Positions 1 to 6,653 of a DNA stretch of 7,523 bases are shown here, one piece after another. A program made the position numbers and the translations under genes. Below the pieces are notes generated by a model, which saw only the letters and a list, made by a program, of their open reading frames with translations, did no database searches and was not told the origin of the DNA. Source of the DNA: Bacteroidota bacterium (lineage in GTDB: Bacteria; Bacteroidota; Bacteroidia; JACCXN01); the NCBI GenBank assembly GCA_947462515.1, contig CANHPJ010000072.1:1-7523 (forward strand), in the 5' to 3' direction. Position 1 is the first letter of the stretch; each line of letters begins with the position of its first letter.

Positions 1-210
1 CTTATTGCAAAAATTTCTGATAACGGTAAAGGTATAACTGCAGAAGATTTAAATAAAATTTTTGATCCTTTTTACAGTAAAAAATCTAATTCAAGAGGTT
101 TAGGATTAAATTTTGTGCAAAACATTGTTATTGCTCATAAAGGTCAAATTGACATTTCTAGTGTTTACAATAAAGGAACAACAGTAATTTTGATTTTTCC
201 TCTCTTGTAA
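1..210 (+). CDS. Sensor histidine kinase, C-terminal fragment (HATPase_c domain)
   Basis: Only the last 69 codons are in the window; the gene starts to the left. The fragment is the end of a GHKL-type ATP-binding domain, the part of a two-component sensor kinase that binds ATP and phosphorylates the conserved histidine. Visible motifs in order are an N/G1 box DNGKGI (fragment residues 7-12), an F box FDPFYS (21-26) and a G2 box GLGL (33-36). A segment resembling a kinase C-terminus follows, including IAHKGQIDISS and a final hydrophobic strand TVILIFP, then a TAA stop. No domain follows the ATPase, so it is not a hybrid kinase with a C-terminal receiver. The sensor part and any partner regulator are outside the window, so the signal is unknown. 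The gene converges on the topoisomerase gene, with 79 bp between the stops. Confidence 0.93.
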   Translation, partial: LIAKISDNGKGITAEDLNKIFDPFYSKKSNSRGLGLNFVQNIVIAHKGQIDISSVYNKGTTVILIFPLL

Positions 211-289
211 ACCTTATGCTTTCTGAACAAATGTCTTGTTTTTGAAATTTATTAATGGGCTTAACTTTAATTCCAGAAATATCAAGAAG

Positions 290-2674
290 CTATTTTTCTG
301 TTTTTATCGAAAAATTTGCATCTAAAATAAATTTAGAATTCTCTTTCTTACCATCAATAATTAAGCCTTTTATCACCTTGGTTTTTCCCTTTGATATCAA
401 TTGCTCAAGCAGTTCATAGCTGATTTCTTGATCCATAAAAGTAAATGGTATTCTCATGGTGCATCCATTTTTCCAGTTTCCACATCCGTAGGTAGTGTTG
501 CCTTTCAAAATTTCTCCGGTTTTACATTTGGGGCAAACTATTTTCTTTTCCGTTTTACTTATTTTTTCTTTTTTTATCTTTTCTTCAACTTTCTGTTCTT
601 TAAATAAAATTTCGAATTTATCGCTCAAGGTTAGCATTCCATCTACTAATACATCATTTGTTTTAAAACCTCTAATTGTGGGGGTTTTACCTGTCTTAAT
701 AAGTGTTAGAATCTGGTTTTCTGTCATTTTCTTACTCATGAATTCGAAAGGAACTATGAAATTACACCCCTTTTTAAATTCACTACAGCCAAAGGCAGCT
801 CTTCCTTTTAAAATAATTCCCGAATTACACTTGGGACACTTGGTTTTAGAGTCTTTTTGATCAATTTTTGTTTCTGAATTTGTAGGTTCAATTTCAATGG
901 TAATTCTTTTGTCTGTTTCTTTTTTTACTTCTTCAATGAGATCAGACACCATTTTTTTCATCTCCAACAAAAAATCTTCTGACCCATAGGCACCCTTTTC
1001 AATTTGCCTTAACTTAAATTCCCACTTCCCTGTCAATTCAGCCGATTTTAATAGCTCATTGTTAATGGTATTAATCAGTTCTATGCCAGTTTGGGTCGGG
1101 ATCAGATTTTTTCTGTCTTTTCTAATATAATTTCGCTTAAATAGTGTTTCAATCACTGCAGCTCGCGTAGATGGTCTCCCAATACCATTTTCTTTCATCA
1201 ATTCTCTTAATTCTTCGTCATCTATTTGTTTTCCTGCTGTTTCCATAGCCCTAAGCAAGGTGGCTTCCGAATGTTGCTTGGGAGCTTGAGTTTGTTTTTC
1301 TAATAATCCGGCATTATGCGGTCCTGATTCACCTTTTATGAATGCTGGTAAAATTTGTACTTCATCATTTTCTTCTTCATTCGATGCGTCTTTCAGGTAA
1401 ACTGCTCGCCATCCTAAATCTAAGATTTGTCTGCCATTAGCCTTGAATTCGGTTTCTTTGACTTTTCCCAATATAGAAGTATTACTTACCTCACAGTCAG
1501 GATAAAAGGCTGAAATAAATCGCTTAACAATAAGGTCATAAACTTTTTCTTCATAGCTTGAAATTCCTACAGCTGATATTTCTGTTGGAATAATAGCATG
1601 GTGATCTGTCACTTTTTTATTGTCAAATACTTTATTTGATTTTTTTATTGGCTTAGCCAGAAGTGGGGCAGTGAGCTGACTGTAATTTTTCAAGTTCCTT
1701 AAAATACCCGGGATTTTAGGGAAAATATCATCCGAAAGATATGTCGTATCTACTCGTGGATAGGTTACAAATTTCTTCTCATACAACCCTTGCACTGTTT
1801 TTAAAGTATCATCTGCAGAATAAGCGTATTTTTTATTGCATTCTACTTGTAAGGAAGTTAAATCAAAAAGTCGGGGAGGAGCCTCCTTGGCTTTTTTTGA
1901 TTCTATCGAAATGATATTAAAAGGTTCGTCTTTTATATCTGAAAGAATTTTTTCTGCTTCTTCTTTGTCTAAAAATCTCCCCTTTTCACTGTTGAATAGT
2001 ACTTCACGATATTTTGTTTTTAATTCCCAAAAGGTTTGAGGTTTAAAATTTTCAATTTCTTGATGCCTTCTTACTATCAGCGCCAGGGTAGGTGTCTGAA
2101 CTCTGCCAATGGATAAAACTTGTTTACCCTGTCCGTATTTTATTGTATATAATCTGGTGGCATTCATGCCTAATAGCCAGTCTCCTATAGCTCTTGAACT
2201 GCCGGCCTGATATAAATTTTCAAATTGATTCCCGTCTTTTAGCTTTTGAAATCCGATTTTTATAGCTTCCTCTGTTAGGGAAGAAATCCATAATCTTTTG
2301 ATTGGCTTATCGCAATTAGCCAGCTTAAGCACCCAACGTTGAATTAACTCTCCTTCTTGTCCGGCATCCCCGCAGTTTATTACTTCACTGGCATTTTTTA
2401 CTAAGGTTGCGATGGTGTTAAATTGTTTTTCTACCCCAGGATTGCTAATTAGCTTAATCTCGAAATCCTCCGGCAATATTGGAAGGGAATGAAGGTTCCA
2501 CCACTTCCACTTAAGGTCATAATCATTTGGCTCTTTTAGGGTGCATAAATGACCAAAGGTCCATGTCACCTGATATCCATTACCTTCAAAAAAACCATCC
2601 CTTCGCGAATTTGCTCCTATGACAGATGCTATTTCTCGAGCTACACTTGGTTTTTCAGCAATACAAACTTTCAT
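290..2674 (-). CDS. topB: DNA topoisomerase III (type IA)
   Basis: A 794-residue type IA topoisomerase, which cuts one DNA strand through a 5'-phosphotyrosine, passes the other strand and reseals; topoisomerase III mainly decatenates and resolves recombination or replication intermediates. The N-terminus (MKVCIAEKPSVAREIASVIG) is a canonical TOPRIM start and fixes the ATG. Catalytic Glu7 is followed by an acidic motif GDAGQEGE at 102-109, where the usual DxDxE reads D103-x-G105-x-E107. The nucleophile is Tyr305 in KFVTYPRVDT. TDHHAIIPT (356-364) and GIGRPSTRA (497-505) are further family signatures. Two tandem C-terminal modules follow, each with four cysteines: C613, C616, C630, C637 and C714, C717, C731, C738. 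Each is followed by a similar IPF/VPF...GKT segment, as in the topoisomerase C-terminal repeat family. No Shine-Dalgarno site is evident. It starts 71 bp after the unknown secreted-protein gene on the same strand and may share its transcript. It appears intact. Confidence 0.96.
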   Translation of the reverse strand: MKVCIAEKPSVAREIASVIGANSRRDGFFEGNGYQVTWTFGHLCTLKEPNDYDLKWKWWNLHSLPILPEDFEIKLISNPGVEKQFNTIATLVKNASEVINCGDAGQEGELIQRWVLKLANCDKPIKRLWISSLTEEAIKIGFQKLKDGNQFENLYQAGSSRAIGDWLLGMNATRLYTIKYGQGKQVLSIGRVQTPTLALIVRRHQEIENFKPQTFWELKTKYREVLFNSEKGRFLDKEEAEKILSDIKDEPFNIISIESKKAKEAPPRLFDLTSLQVECNKKYAYSADDTLKTVQGLYEKKFVTYPRVDTTYLSDDIFPKIPGILRNLKNYSQLTAPLLAKPIKKSNKVFDNKKVTDHHAIIPTEISAVGISSYEEKVYDLIVKRFISAFYPDCEVSNTSILGKVKETEFKANGRQILDLGWRAVYLKDASNEEENDEVQILPAFIKGESGPHNAGLLEKQTQAPKQHSEATLLRAMETAGKQIDDEELRELMKENGIGRPSTRAAVIETLFKRNYIRKDRKNLIPTQTGIELINTINNELLKSAELTGKWEFKLRQIEKGAYGSEDFLLEMKKMVSDLIEEVKKETDKRITIEIEPTNSETKIDQKDSKTKCPKCNSGIILKGRAAFGCSEFKKGCNFIVPFEFMSKKMTENQILTLIKTGKTPTIRGFKTNDVLVDGMLTLSDKFEILFKEQKVEEKIKKEKISKTEKKIVCPKCKTGEILKGNTTYGCGNWKNGCTMRIPFTFMDQEISYELLEQLISKGKTKVIKGLIIDGKKENSKFILDANFSIKTEK

Positions 2675-2745
2675 GATTTTATGTTAATCTTTTATATTAC
2701 TAATTATCTGTTCTTTCTCTTAAATGAAGACTTGCTGATTTCTAT

Positions 2746-3630
2746 CTAATGAAGAATTAAAAATGTAGAAATACCAATTAAAGTGGCAAGAAATGCAGAT
2801 TTAATTATTTTTTTTGAATAGTTCGGCACATAACCCTTTCCTGTGGCAATTACTCTGCCTCCTTTTGCCGTTACCATATTTGTATAATTACCATAGCCAT
2901 CTATAAATACTATCTTAGGATCTTGTTTTAGGATTATTTTTGCTAGTTTCTCTGCAGAAACAATCTCTGGTTTGACTTTAAAGTTTTTTTCTATGCCTTC
3001 TAATGTAAGCAGGTTTGTTGTTTTATCAGAGGCATAAAATTTAGTAAGATCACTTTTATTAACTACTACTCGCTTATCATCTAGCTCTATTCTTCTTGAA
3101 TTATAAAATTCTAAAAGACTAGATGGAAGGTTTTTATCCGCTTTTTCAAACTTTCTTTTATGAAATCCCACATATTCATGCATCATTTGAATGACTGATA
3201 TAATCCTATACATCTGGTTATAAAGAGCAACGCTGTCTTTGCTGAATGAGTAGGAAACAATATTAACCGCAAGTGGCTCTACTAAACTTAAATTCAAGCC
3301 ATAATTATTAGATTTTTTTAACGCAAGGGCATCATCGTTGAAATAACCTAAAGCTAAAAAAGAATATTTTTCATTATTAATAAAGTTTTTTGATTCAGCT
3401 ATACTAACTAATTTGTAATTGTTTATTTTCCAATATTTGTACATGGCATTGCTTACAACTACATTGTAATATGAATCTTTTTCATCTTCTAAAACCACGA
3501 GTGTAGTGGTATTAAGAAATCTCTTTATTCTGTTTTCAACATCTTCGTCGGAACATGCTATAATTTGTGAGCAAACCGAATTTATGTTAATTATTGAAAT
3601 AAAAAAGAATGCAGAAAATAAAAACTTCAT
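2746..3630 (-). CDS. Uncharacterised secreted protein with C-terminal hydrophobic anchor
   Basis: I do not recognise this 294-residue protein. The N-terminus has a short basic start and a hydrophobic core (residues 3-16), then polar residues and NSVCSQ. This fits a signal peptide cleaved near residue 20-22, although Cys20 is not in a good lipobox. The body (about 25-270) is mixed polar sequence without cysteine clusters or a familiar catalytic motif. Notable stretches are TTTLVVLEDE (41-50), NAMYKYWKINNYKLVSIAE (61-79), PKIVFIDGYGNYTNM (238-252) and GGRVIATGKGY (257-267). A hydrophobic segment at 276-293 ends the protein and is preceded by KK (273-274) and K277, so it may be anchored at its C-terminus. 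It lies between a DNA exonuclease and topB on the same strand, but the export signal argues against a direct DNA role. ATG follows an A-rich leader without a Shine-Dalgarno site. That it is a real gene is well supported; its function is unknown. Confidence 0.85.
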   Translation of the reverse strand: MKFLFSAFFFISIININSVCSQIIACSDEDVENRIKRFLNTTTLVVLEDEKDSYYNVVVSNAMYKYWKINNYKLVSIAESKNFINNEKYSFLALGYFNDDALALKKSNNYGLNLSLVEPLAVNIVSYSFSKDSVALYNQMYRIISVIQMMHEYVGFHKRKFEKADKNLPSSLLEFYNSRRIELDDKRVVVNKSDLTKFYASDKTTNLLTLEGIEKNFKVKPEIVSAEKLAKIILKQDPKIVFIDGYGNYTNMVTAKGGRVIATGKGYVPNYSKKIIKSAFLATLIGISTFLILH

Positions 3631-3647
3631 TTATTTTTTTGATAAGT

Positions 3648-3699
3648 ATATATAAACTAACTGTTTAATTAATTTTAATTAAATAGTTAGTTTATATAT
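3648..3699. repeat. Long A/T-rich intergenic palindrome (25-bp arms)
   Basis: The arms 3648-3672 and 3675-3699 are reverse complements at 24 of 25 positions. The one exception is G3663 against T3684, a G-U wobble if transcribed from the plus strand and a C-A mismatch from the minus strand. Only TT (3673-3674) separates the arms, so in practice the hairpin loop would be about four bases. The arms contain TTAATTAA next to the centre and the non-repetitive element AACTAACT, so this is not a simple AT run. It lies 61 bp past the exonuclease stop and 17 bp before the unknown gene's start, as read on the minus strand. It could form a hairpin in an exonuclease transcript or be a dyad operator. A run of U does not follow it in either direction, so it is not a standard intrinsic terminator. 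Confidence 0.85.
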
Positions 3700-3760
3700 G
3701 AAAATGGTAGATAAATCAATAATTATTGTTTTATTTTTTTGAGAATTCATTCAAATAAAC

Positions 3761-4531
3761 CTATTTTTTATTAAATGATCTAAGCCTGATTGAGGTAATA
3801 ATTTTTTTCGTGTAAAGTGGAAAGTCTCCATTCATCATCCAGTCATAATAAGATGATTCTTTTTTAAAGACTTCTTCTACTGATTTATCTTTGTGTTTAC
3901 CAAAGTTAAAAACTTCAATTCCCTGTTCATTAAAAATTATCCTTCCTGCTAAATCAGCATTTTTAGTGCGCGCAGAAAACTCACTTAAAAAATTGACATC
4001 ATTTTTTAAATCTGGATATTTTGATAGTTGTGCCTCCAAAACTTCAAACGTAGCGTGAATATCTGCTTCTGCTGCATGGGCATTTATTAAATCCTTTTCG
4101 CAGTAAAATTTAAATGCTCCACTTAAGGTTCTTGGTTCCATTATATGATAAATGTTTTGCACATCTATTAACCTTCTTCCTCGCAAATCAAAATCAATTT
4201 CACACCGCAAAAATTCTTCTGCTAATAAAGGAACATCAAATTTATTGGAGTTAAAACCTGCTAAGTCGCAATTATCCAAAAAAGTTAAAAATTTATGGGC
4301 CATCTGAGCAAACGTTGGCATCTCTTTGACATCTTTATCATAAATACCATGAATTTCTGACGACGAATTAGGAATTGATATGGTTGGATTTATTCTTTGA
4401 GTCAATGTTTCTTTATTGCCATCTGGGAAAACTTTTAGTATTGCAATCTCTACTATTCTATCTGATCCTACATTAACTCCGGTGGTTTCTAGGTCAAAAA
4501 ATGCAATGGGTTTTAAAAGATTGAGCTTCAT
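3761..4531 (-). CDS. DnaQ-family (DEDDh) 3'-5' exonuclease with extra C-terminal domain
   Basis: A 256-residue protein whose first about 170 residues form an RNase H-fold 3'-5' exonuclease of the DEDDh class, the family of the DNA polymerase III epsilon proofreading subunit. The putative metal-binding and catalytic residues are all visible: D13 and E15 in FFDLETTG, D99 in NSNKFDVPLL, H152 in NAHAAEADIHAT and D157. A linker follows, then a C-terminal module (about 206-247) with FNFGKHKDKSVEEV and YYDWMMNGDFPLYTKK, resembling the small C-terminal domain of exodeoxyribonuclease X-like proteins. It may act as a stand-alone repair or proofreading exonuclease; membership of the replicative polymerase cannot be judged from sequence. 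The ATG places the first strand at residues 8-13, as expected, and there is no Shine-Dalgarno site. It is the first gene of a leftward run with the unknown secreted protein and topB. Confidence 0.93.
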   Translation of the reverse strand: MKLNLLKPIAFFDLETTGVNVGSDRIVEIAILKVFPDGNKETLTQRINPTISIPNSSSEIHGIYDKDVKEMPTFAQMAHKFLTFLDNCDLAGFNSNKFDVPLLAEEFLRCEIDFDLRGRRLIDVQNIYHIMEPRTLSGAFKFYCEKDLINAHAAEADIHATFEVLEAQLSKYPDLKNDVNFLSEFSARTKNADLAGRIIFNEQGIEVFNFGKHKDKSVEEVFKKESSYYDWMMNGDFPLYTKKIITSIRLRSFNKK

Positions 4532-4836
4532 TTAAATTTAAATTTTTGATTAAGATATGTTTTTGAATAGTTATACGATATAATTGCCTAACAAAATTAT
4601 TGTTTTTAACTGACCTAATGACTCACAATATAGTATTTTTCTATAATAAATGAATTAAAAAAACATATTAGAATTATTATTGTTTGTCAGTTTTTTTTTA
4701 ATGGATTATATGTTTTTGATTTAAGGTTAAAGTCTAAAATATCTGATTTTATTAAAATAAATTTTGATTTGGTTTGTTAAAAAGTATAAAGTTAAAATTA
4801 AAAAATCCTTACTAAATTTAAAGCAAAATTAATACC
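4532..4836. other. Divergent intergenic region, 305 bp, no gene seen
   Basis: This stretch separates the leftward exonuclease gene from the rightward thioesterase gene, so it must hold both 5' leaders. It is very AT-rich with several T and A runs, including nine T at 4691-4699. It holds the candidate minus-strand -7 box at 4592-4599. The 12-bp word ATATGTTTTTGA occurs twice in direct orientation (4555-4566 and 4708-4719); in such biased sequence this may be chance. No exact TAnnTTTG was found on the plus strand for the thioesterase gene. I see no plausible open frame, tRNA, riboswitch or strong hairpin. Confidence 0.7.
4592..4599 (-). promoter_or_regulatory. Candidate Bacteroidota -7 box for the exonuclease gene
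   Basis: Read on the minus strand this is TAATTTTG, an exact match to the Bacteroidota sigma-factor element TAnnTTTG, about 60 bp upstream of the exonuclease ATG. No TTG lies at the usual -33 distance; the nearest (4626-4628) is 26 bp away, which is too far. An eight-base match in AT-rich DNA is weak evidence, although the position is sensible. Confidence 0.35.
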
Positions 4837-5250
4837 ATGTATCGTTCAGAAACAAAAATCAGGGTTAGGTATGCAGAAACCGATCAGATGGGCTATGTAT
4901 ATTATGGAAATTATGCTCAATATTACGAGGTTGGAAGGGTAGAGGCGCTGAGACAACTTGGAATGAGCTATAGGGATATGGAACTGAATGGGATCATGTT
5001 ACCGGTTTTATCCTACTCTATAAAGTATTTTAAACCTGCCTTTTACGATGAGGAATTAACAATCAAAACCATTATAAAAGACATTCCTGGTGCCAGAATA
5101 GTCTTTGAATATGAGTGTTTTAATGAAAAAGGGATCCTGTTAAATAAAGGTGAAACAACCCTGGTATTTATAAATAAAGAAACAAATAAACCAGTTTCTG
5201 CACCTGCTGATTTTGTTAAGCTATTAGAGGCTAAAATCAATGAACAATAA
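4837..5250 (+). CDS. YbgC-like acyl-CoA thioesterase (4HBT hotdog fold)
   Basis: A 137-residue single-domain hotdog-fold protein of the 4-hydroxybenzoyl-CoA thioesterase/YbgC family, which hydrolyses acyl-CoA thioesters in the cytoplasm; length matches the family. The signature is near the N-terminus: RYAETDQMGYVYYGNYAQYY (11-30), with predicted catalytic Asp16 followed by the helix EVGRVEALRQLG. In E. coli YbgC the equivalent of the second Tyr in VYY (Tyr23) is His; here it is Tyr. Later beta strands include LSYSIKYFKPAFYDEELTI and ETTLVFINKETNKP. There is no signal peptide. In proteobacteria ybgC sits beside tol-pal genes; here no such neighbours are present, so a Tol-Pal link should not be assumed and the substrate is unknown. 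It appears to be transcribed alone, and its stop lies 3 bp from the stop of the convergent secreted-protein gene. Confidence 0.92.
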   Translation: MYRSETKIRVRYAETDQMGYVYYGNYAQYYEVGRVEALRQLGMSYRDMELNGIMLPVLSYSIKYFKPAFYDEELTIKTIIKDIPGARIVFEYECFNEKGILLNKGETTLVFINKETNKPVSAPADFVKLLEAKINEQ

Positions 5251-5253
5251 GTA

Positions 5254-5916
5254 TTAATTTTTTCCTTCAAATATTTTTATAAGTTCGTCCTGCGTGGTCT
5301 CTTTGTATCCTTTTGGTATGTCAAATAATTTAACATCAACCATTTCTTTTCTTACTTCTTTGGCAGTGACAATCATTTTAACCCCAAATTGGCTTATTTC
5401 GTATTCTAAGGCTAATCCTTTTAAATCCTTGAATCTGGAATCATAAGCTGAATTAGAAATTTCTTCGGTATAATAAACGCTTATTGAACCTTCTTTTGGG
5501 TGAAAAAGGTCAGCTTTTTTACAATTGTAGCCAGCGATTTCTTTTTTTTCATCGGAATATTTAATAATAATCTCATTTGATATAAGCTCCTGTTTTTTAA
5601 TGTCTTCCGTTCCAGATCTTATTAAATACTTGTTTCCCATCAAATCTATTAAGTTAACATTACTGTTATTTTTTGAATCGGTTATTGTAATGTTATTACC
5701 AAGGGGAGAGTTAATTTCTGTTCGATTTAAGTGTCCTTTAATATAGATCTTTGTTTGGAGGTCGTTTATAATTGATGCTGCTGTCGGATCCATTCCATCA
5801 TTTTCCATTTCCATATCAAAAATTATAACTCCTTCAAATTTAACATCGTTTTGAGCTATAGAAATGTTGCTTAGAAAAAGTATAAACAAAAATGTAATAT
5901 TGAATTTATTAATCAT
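5254..5916 (-). CDS. Secreted DUF4412-like protein, second of a paralogous pair
   Basis: A 220-residue exported protein of unknown function. Residues 1-21 (KFNITFLFILFLSNISIAQ region) form a typical signal peptide ending in SIAQ, so the mature protein starts near Gln22 or Asn23. The fold looks beta-rich, beginning with VKFEGVIIFDMEME (25-38). The conserved block is EIAGYNCKKADL (126-137), then SISVYYTEEI (144-153), FKDLKGLALEYEI (162-174) and FDIPKGYKETTQDEL (198-212). This order matches what I recall of DUF4412/GLPGLI-like Bacteroidota envelope proteins. The same blocks occur in the neighbouring lipoprotein, so the two are diverged paralogues. It starts 32 bp after that gene's stop with no promoter-like box between, so they are probably co-transcribed. 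No Shine-Dalgarno site is seen. The single mature-region cysteine, Cys132, is shared with the paralogue. The molecular role is not known. Confidence 0.85.
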   Translation of the reverse strand: MINKFNITFLFILFLSNISIAQNDVKFEGVIIFDMEMENDGMDPTAASIINDLQTKIYIKGHLNRTEINSPLGNNITITDSKNNSNVNLIDLMGNKYLIRSGTEDIKKQELISNEIIIKYSDEKKEIAGYNCKKADLFHPKEGSISVYYTEEISNSAYDSRFKDLKGLALEYEISQFGVKMIVTAKEVRKEMVDVKLFDIPKGYKETTQDELIKIFEGKN

Positions 5917-5941
5917 ATGTGTAATATTTTTGAAATGTAAA

Positions 5942-5959
5942 TTAACCCTTATGGGTTAA
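5942..5959 (-). other. Stem-loop spanning the lipoprotein stop codon
   Basis: TTAACCC (5942-5948) and GGGTTAA (5953-5959) form a perfect 7-bp inverted repeat around a four-base loop that contains most of the lipoprotein stop codon (5949-5951). In the minus-strand transcript the hairpin begins in the last two sense codons and ends in the intergenic spacer before the second paralogue. No U run follows, so it is a poor intrinsic terminator. A role in mRNA processing or coupling of the two genes is possible but not shown. Confidence 0.5.
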
Positions 5960-6647
5960 ACTCAAGTAACATGGCATCGAGATCCTTGAGAGAAATTTTT
6001 TTGTGATCTTCCGGAAGTTCAAAAATTTCTTCTTCTACATTCTCATTTGATACACTTACAGCTGTAATTTGCATTTCCATATTATATTTTTTCATCCTAT
6101 ACTCCATAAGCACTCCCGAAATTTCTTTGAATGGACTGCACCAGTTTGGATTTTTGATGTTTATATCATCGGTATAATAGATATCAAATGAAGGAAAAGT
6201 GGGGTTTTCAAAAATGACTTCGGCTCTTTTACATTTATATCCTGCAATTTCCTTAAACTCAGGTTTAATATTTATTTTTAGTTTTGGAAATTCGTTTAGC
6301 AAATAAGTTATGGAATCCTGATGAATTGTGGCAGCGTATTTACTTTGTAATATTTTAACTAACTGCAAAAAAGTTTTTTTGTCATTATCAAAAATAAAAG
6401 TTGTTCTAAACAGACCCATTCCCCCGCTCAAATCCAATGCTACTTTGTTGTCTTTAAAATGACACAGCATTTTCTCTGGCATTAAACTAACCAAATCATT
6501 TTCTTCTGAATTAAGATAACTGACTTTATATTCTATGGAACCTTCGGAAACAAATTTTTTATCATAAATTTCTCTGCAGGAATCCAGAGTCGTTAACATA
6601 AAAATGGATAAACAAAATAAAATAAGTTTTTTTTTATTGTTAAGCAT
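5949..6647 (-). CDS. DUF4412-like lipoprotein, first of a paralogous pair
   Basis: A 232-residue predicted lipoprotein. The N-terminus has a basic stretch NNKKK, a hydrophobic core (8-20) and TTLDSC, so Cys24 is the likely lipidated residue; Asp at the -2 position is not the usual lipobox choice. The mature part is probably beta-rich and anchored in the envelope. It shares ordered blocks with the downstream paralogue: EIAGYKCKRAEV (133-144), FDIYYTDDI (154-162), FKEISGVLMEYRM (173-185) and ELPEDHKKISLKDLD (210-224). It also has an extra cysteine, Cys170, in NPNWCSPF. These blocks fit DUF4412-type Bacteroidota proteins of unknown role. A minus-strand AAGGA six bases before ATG supports this start, and a TAnnTTTG box lies about 40 bp upstream, so it probably heads a two-gene operon. 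Confidence 0.86.
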   Translation of the reverse strand: MLNNKKKLILFCLSIFMLTTLDSCREIYDKKFVSEGSIEYKVSYLNSEENDLVSLMPEKMLCHFKDNKVALDLSGGMGLFRTTFIFDNDKKTFLQLVKILQSKYAATIHQDSITYLLNEFPKLKINIKPEFKEIAGYKCKRAEVIFENPTFPSFDIYYTDDINIKNPNWCSPFKEISGVLMEYRMKKYNMEMQITAVSVSNENVEEEIFELPEDHKKISLKDLDAMLLEFNP

Positions 6648-6653
6648 CTATAA

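Noticed and set aside
226..245. Possible intrinsic terminator after the histidine kinase gene
   Set aside because: AACAA and TTGTT can form a 5-bp stem with a short T run after it, but it has one G-C pair and could easily arise by chance in AT-rich DNA.
495..860. Plus-strand open frame opposite the topoisomerase III C-terminus (and shorter ones at 401-607, 1836-2039 and 2549-2749)
   Set aside because: They lie antisense to a clear, intact topB gene. The products are Phe/Ser/Leu-rich, as expected from the complement of AT-rich, lysine-rich coding sequence, and match no family.
290..2674. topB as a sign of an integrative conjugative element
   Set aside because: Topoisomerase III genes do occur on Bacteroidota conjugative elements, but no mobilisation, integrase, transfer or attachment-site feature is present and base composition does not differ visibly from the neighbours.
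4555..4719. Two direct copies of ATATGTTTTTGA as operator sites
   Set aside because: Twelve bases of mostly A and T repeated once within a 305-bp AT-rich spacer is not strong enough to call a regulatory repeat.
5043..5270. Minus-strand open frame opposite the thioesterase gene
   Set aside because: It is fully explained as the complement of the hotdog thioesterase, which has clear family motifs.
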